DNA from: an uncultured Phascolarctobacterium sp.
Lineage (GTDB): Bacteria; Bacillota; Negativicutes; Acidaminococcales; Acidaminococcaceae
Assembly: GCA_946002345.1 (NCBI GenBank)
Contig: CAMFZA010000146.1
Span: 1-5,023, forward strand
DNA: 5,023 nt
Reading direction: 5' to 3'
Shown: in pieces, positions 4,217 through 5,023 of the stretch
Numbering within the stretch: position 1 is the first letter of the stretch
Layout of the letters: each line of letters opens with the position of its first letter
Notes under the pieces: model-generated
The model's input: only the letters and a program-made list of their open reading frames with translations
Databases searched by the model: none
What the model was told of the DNA's origin: nothing
Position numbers and translations under genes: made by a program

Positions 4217-4931
4217 CTTCTTCACCTCCGGGCAAATCATCCTTTGCAGGCTGGTTATAAAACATACCAAAGCCCTTGCCACGACGAGTTTCCAAGCGCA
4301 GGGGGGCAAATTCTTCCAGCTTCAGCTTGTGCCGCAGATTGGAAATATGCATATTCAGGGCTCGGCTGGTGTACTTTACTTCACTGCGGGGATAAACCTC
4401 CTGATAAAGCTTGTCGATGGAAACAATTTTGTTCAAGTTGTGGGCAAAGCACAGCAGCAGCTTATATTCTGTGGCTGTGAGGGGCAGCAGTTCTCCCTTG
4501 AGCATGACCTGATTGTTATGTAGAAAAATTTGCAAATCACCTAAATGCATGATTTTGCTATTGTTTTGCGTAGCTTGACTTGTCAAACGCAGAAAATTTT
4601 TGATTTGGTAATAAAGCTCTAAGCTGCCACAGGGCAAATGCACTAGATAATCGGCTCCTCCATCCAAAAGCCTTAGGCCCACTCTTTCATCCGTGCTCCA
4701 GGTCAGGGCAAAAACAGGTAGTGTGGTAGATAGCTTTTTCACCAGCTTGAGTTCCTCCACCGTAGGGGTCTCGCTTTGTACCAAAAAGCAATGGGGCTTG
4801 AATTGAACATAGGCAGCCAAGGCCTGGGGTTGGGTTTGGCAGTAGTGGAACTGTAAATCAAAAAGACTGCTGTAGGTTAAAAGCTGTTCCATTTCCCGAG
4901 GTGCATGTGTATAAACGAGAATTCTAGTCAT
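4209..4931 (-). CDS. Atypical OmpR/PhoB-family response regulator with degenerate receiver
   Basis: A 240-residue protein of the usual length for this family. The C-terminal half (about 128-226) is a complete winged helix: LTATEYKLLLCFAHN, the turn IVSIDKLYQEVY, a recognition helix around SRALNMHISNLRHKLK, and the wing LETRRGKGFGMF. It should bind DNA as a dimer. The N-terminal half (3-116) has the receiver pattern (ILVYTHAP; GGADYLVHLP) but lacks its chemistry: the acidic pair after strand 1 is Thr8-His9, the phosphoacceptor position after strand 3 (CFLVQ) is Gln52, and the conserved Lys before Pro100 is Leu99. It therefore should not accept phosphate and may dimerise constitutively or respond to ligand or partner binding. 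The start at 4931 has GGAGGT with 5 nt (GCCCA) to the ATG. The stop overlaps the sensor start by 8 nt; no histidine kinase is adjacent within view. Target genes are unknown. Confidence 0.88.
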   Translation of the reverse strand: MTRILVYTHAPREMEQLLTYSSLFDLQFHYCQTQPQALAAYVQFKPHCFLVQSETPTVEELKLVKKLSTTLPVFALTWSTDERVGLRLLDGGADYLVHLPCGSLELYYQIKNFLRLTSQATQNNSKIMHLGDLQIFLHNNQVMLKGELLPLTATEYKLLLCFAHNLNKIVSIDKLYQEVYPRSEVKYTSRALNMHISNLRHKLKLEEFAPLRLETRRGKGFGMFYNQPAKDDLPGGEEDA

Positions 4932-5000
4932 TGGGCACCTCCGTTCAGCAGGCTTTGCGGGGGATACTTGGCAGCAAAGCTCTGTAAGAAGAATGCAAAA

Positions 5001-5014
5001 ATTTTACCAGTATA
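5001..5014 (-). promoter_or_regulatory. Candidate -10 region for the regulator-sensor operon
   Basis: Two overlapping -10-like elements lie on the minus strand: TATACT (complement of 5009-5014) and TGG followed by TAAAAT (complement of 5001-5009). Either -35 would fall beyond the window edge, so the promoter cannot be confirmed. The 5' UTR would be about 60-75 nt. The rest of the 92-bp upstream stretch (4932-5023) shows nothing else I recognise. Confidence 0.35.
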
Positions 5015-5023
5015 GTGCATAAT

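Noticed and set aside
4217..4309. 31-codon upstream extension of the sensor gene
   Set aside because: It lies inside the regulator gene; the GGAGGTGA before 4216 and the ATGCATAA overlap mark the true start.
3863..4480. 205-codon plus-strand frame opposite the regulator and sensor
   Set aside because: It straddles two well-supported minus-strand genes and has no ribosome binding site or motif.
1..5023. CRISPR arrays, tRNA or rRNA genes, transposases
   Set aside because: No regularly spaced direct repeats, cloverleaf or rRNA-like segments, and no transposase motifs were seen on either strand.

Overview
The window looks like chromosomal DNA from a Gram-negative Firmicute (class Negativicutes, possibly a Phascolarctobacterium or Acidaminococcaceae relative). 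This is inferred from style, not from a search. An ArnT/PMT-type lipid-linked sugar transferase suggests an outer membrane. Ribosome binding sites are Firmicutes-like (GGAGGTGA) and there is a Firmicutes-style 28-residue membrane toxin. The 120-bp G/C-rich intergenic repeat is of a kind I associate with this group.

Layout. Bases 1-777 (+) hold the 3' end of a multi-spanning glycosyltransferase. Bases 782-900 are a folded intergenic repeat. Bases 920-1636 (+) encode an aspartate/glutamate-racemase-family enzyme. Bases 1637-1961 hold a compact type I toxin-antitoxin locus: a minus-strand toxin mRNA (about 1926 to 1637) with a 28-codon ORF, and a convergent plus-strand antisense RNA (about 1682 to 1774) lying entirely inside the toxin mRNA 3' UTR. 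Bases 2034-2672 (-) encode a pilin-like protein with a Flp/TadE-type leader, clearly AT-richer than its neighbours and bracketed by two related terminator hairpins. Bases 4931-2840 (-) form a two-gene operon: an OmpR-type DNA-binding regulator whose receiver lacks the phosphorylation residues, overlapping by 8 nt a SnoaL-like/PAS/GAF-type sensor that has no kinase, cyclase or other output domain.

Main points. (1) The 5' end of the toxin mRNA and its 3' UTR are imperfect inverted repeats, so the antisense RNA is at once the complement of the 3' UTR and a mimic of the 5' UTR. The 5' repeat shares the CCTCA segment that can also mask the toxin's Shine-Dalgarno. This suggests an RNA switch in which antitoxin binding releases the 5' arm to shut off translation. 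(2) The regulator/sensor pair resembles a two-component system that has lost both histidine kinase and phosphoacceptor, so it probably signals by ligand or protein contact. These functions are inferred from sequence; no homology search or folding program was run.
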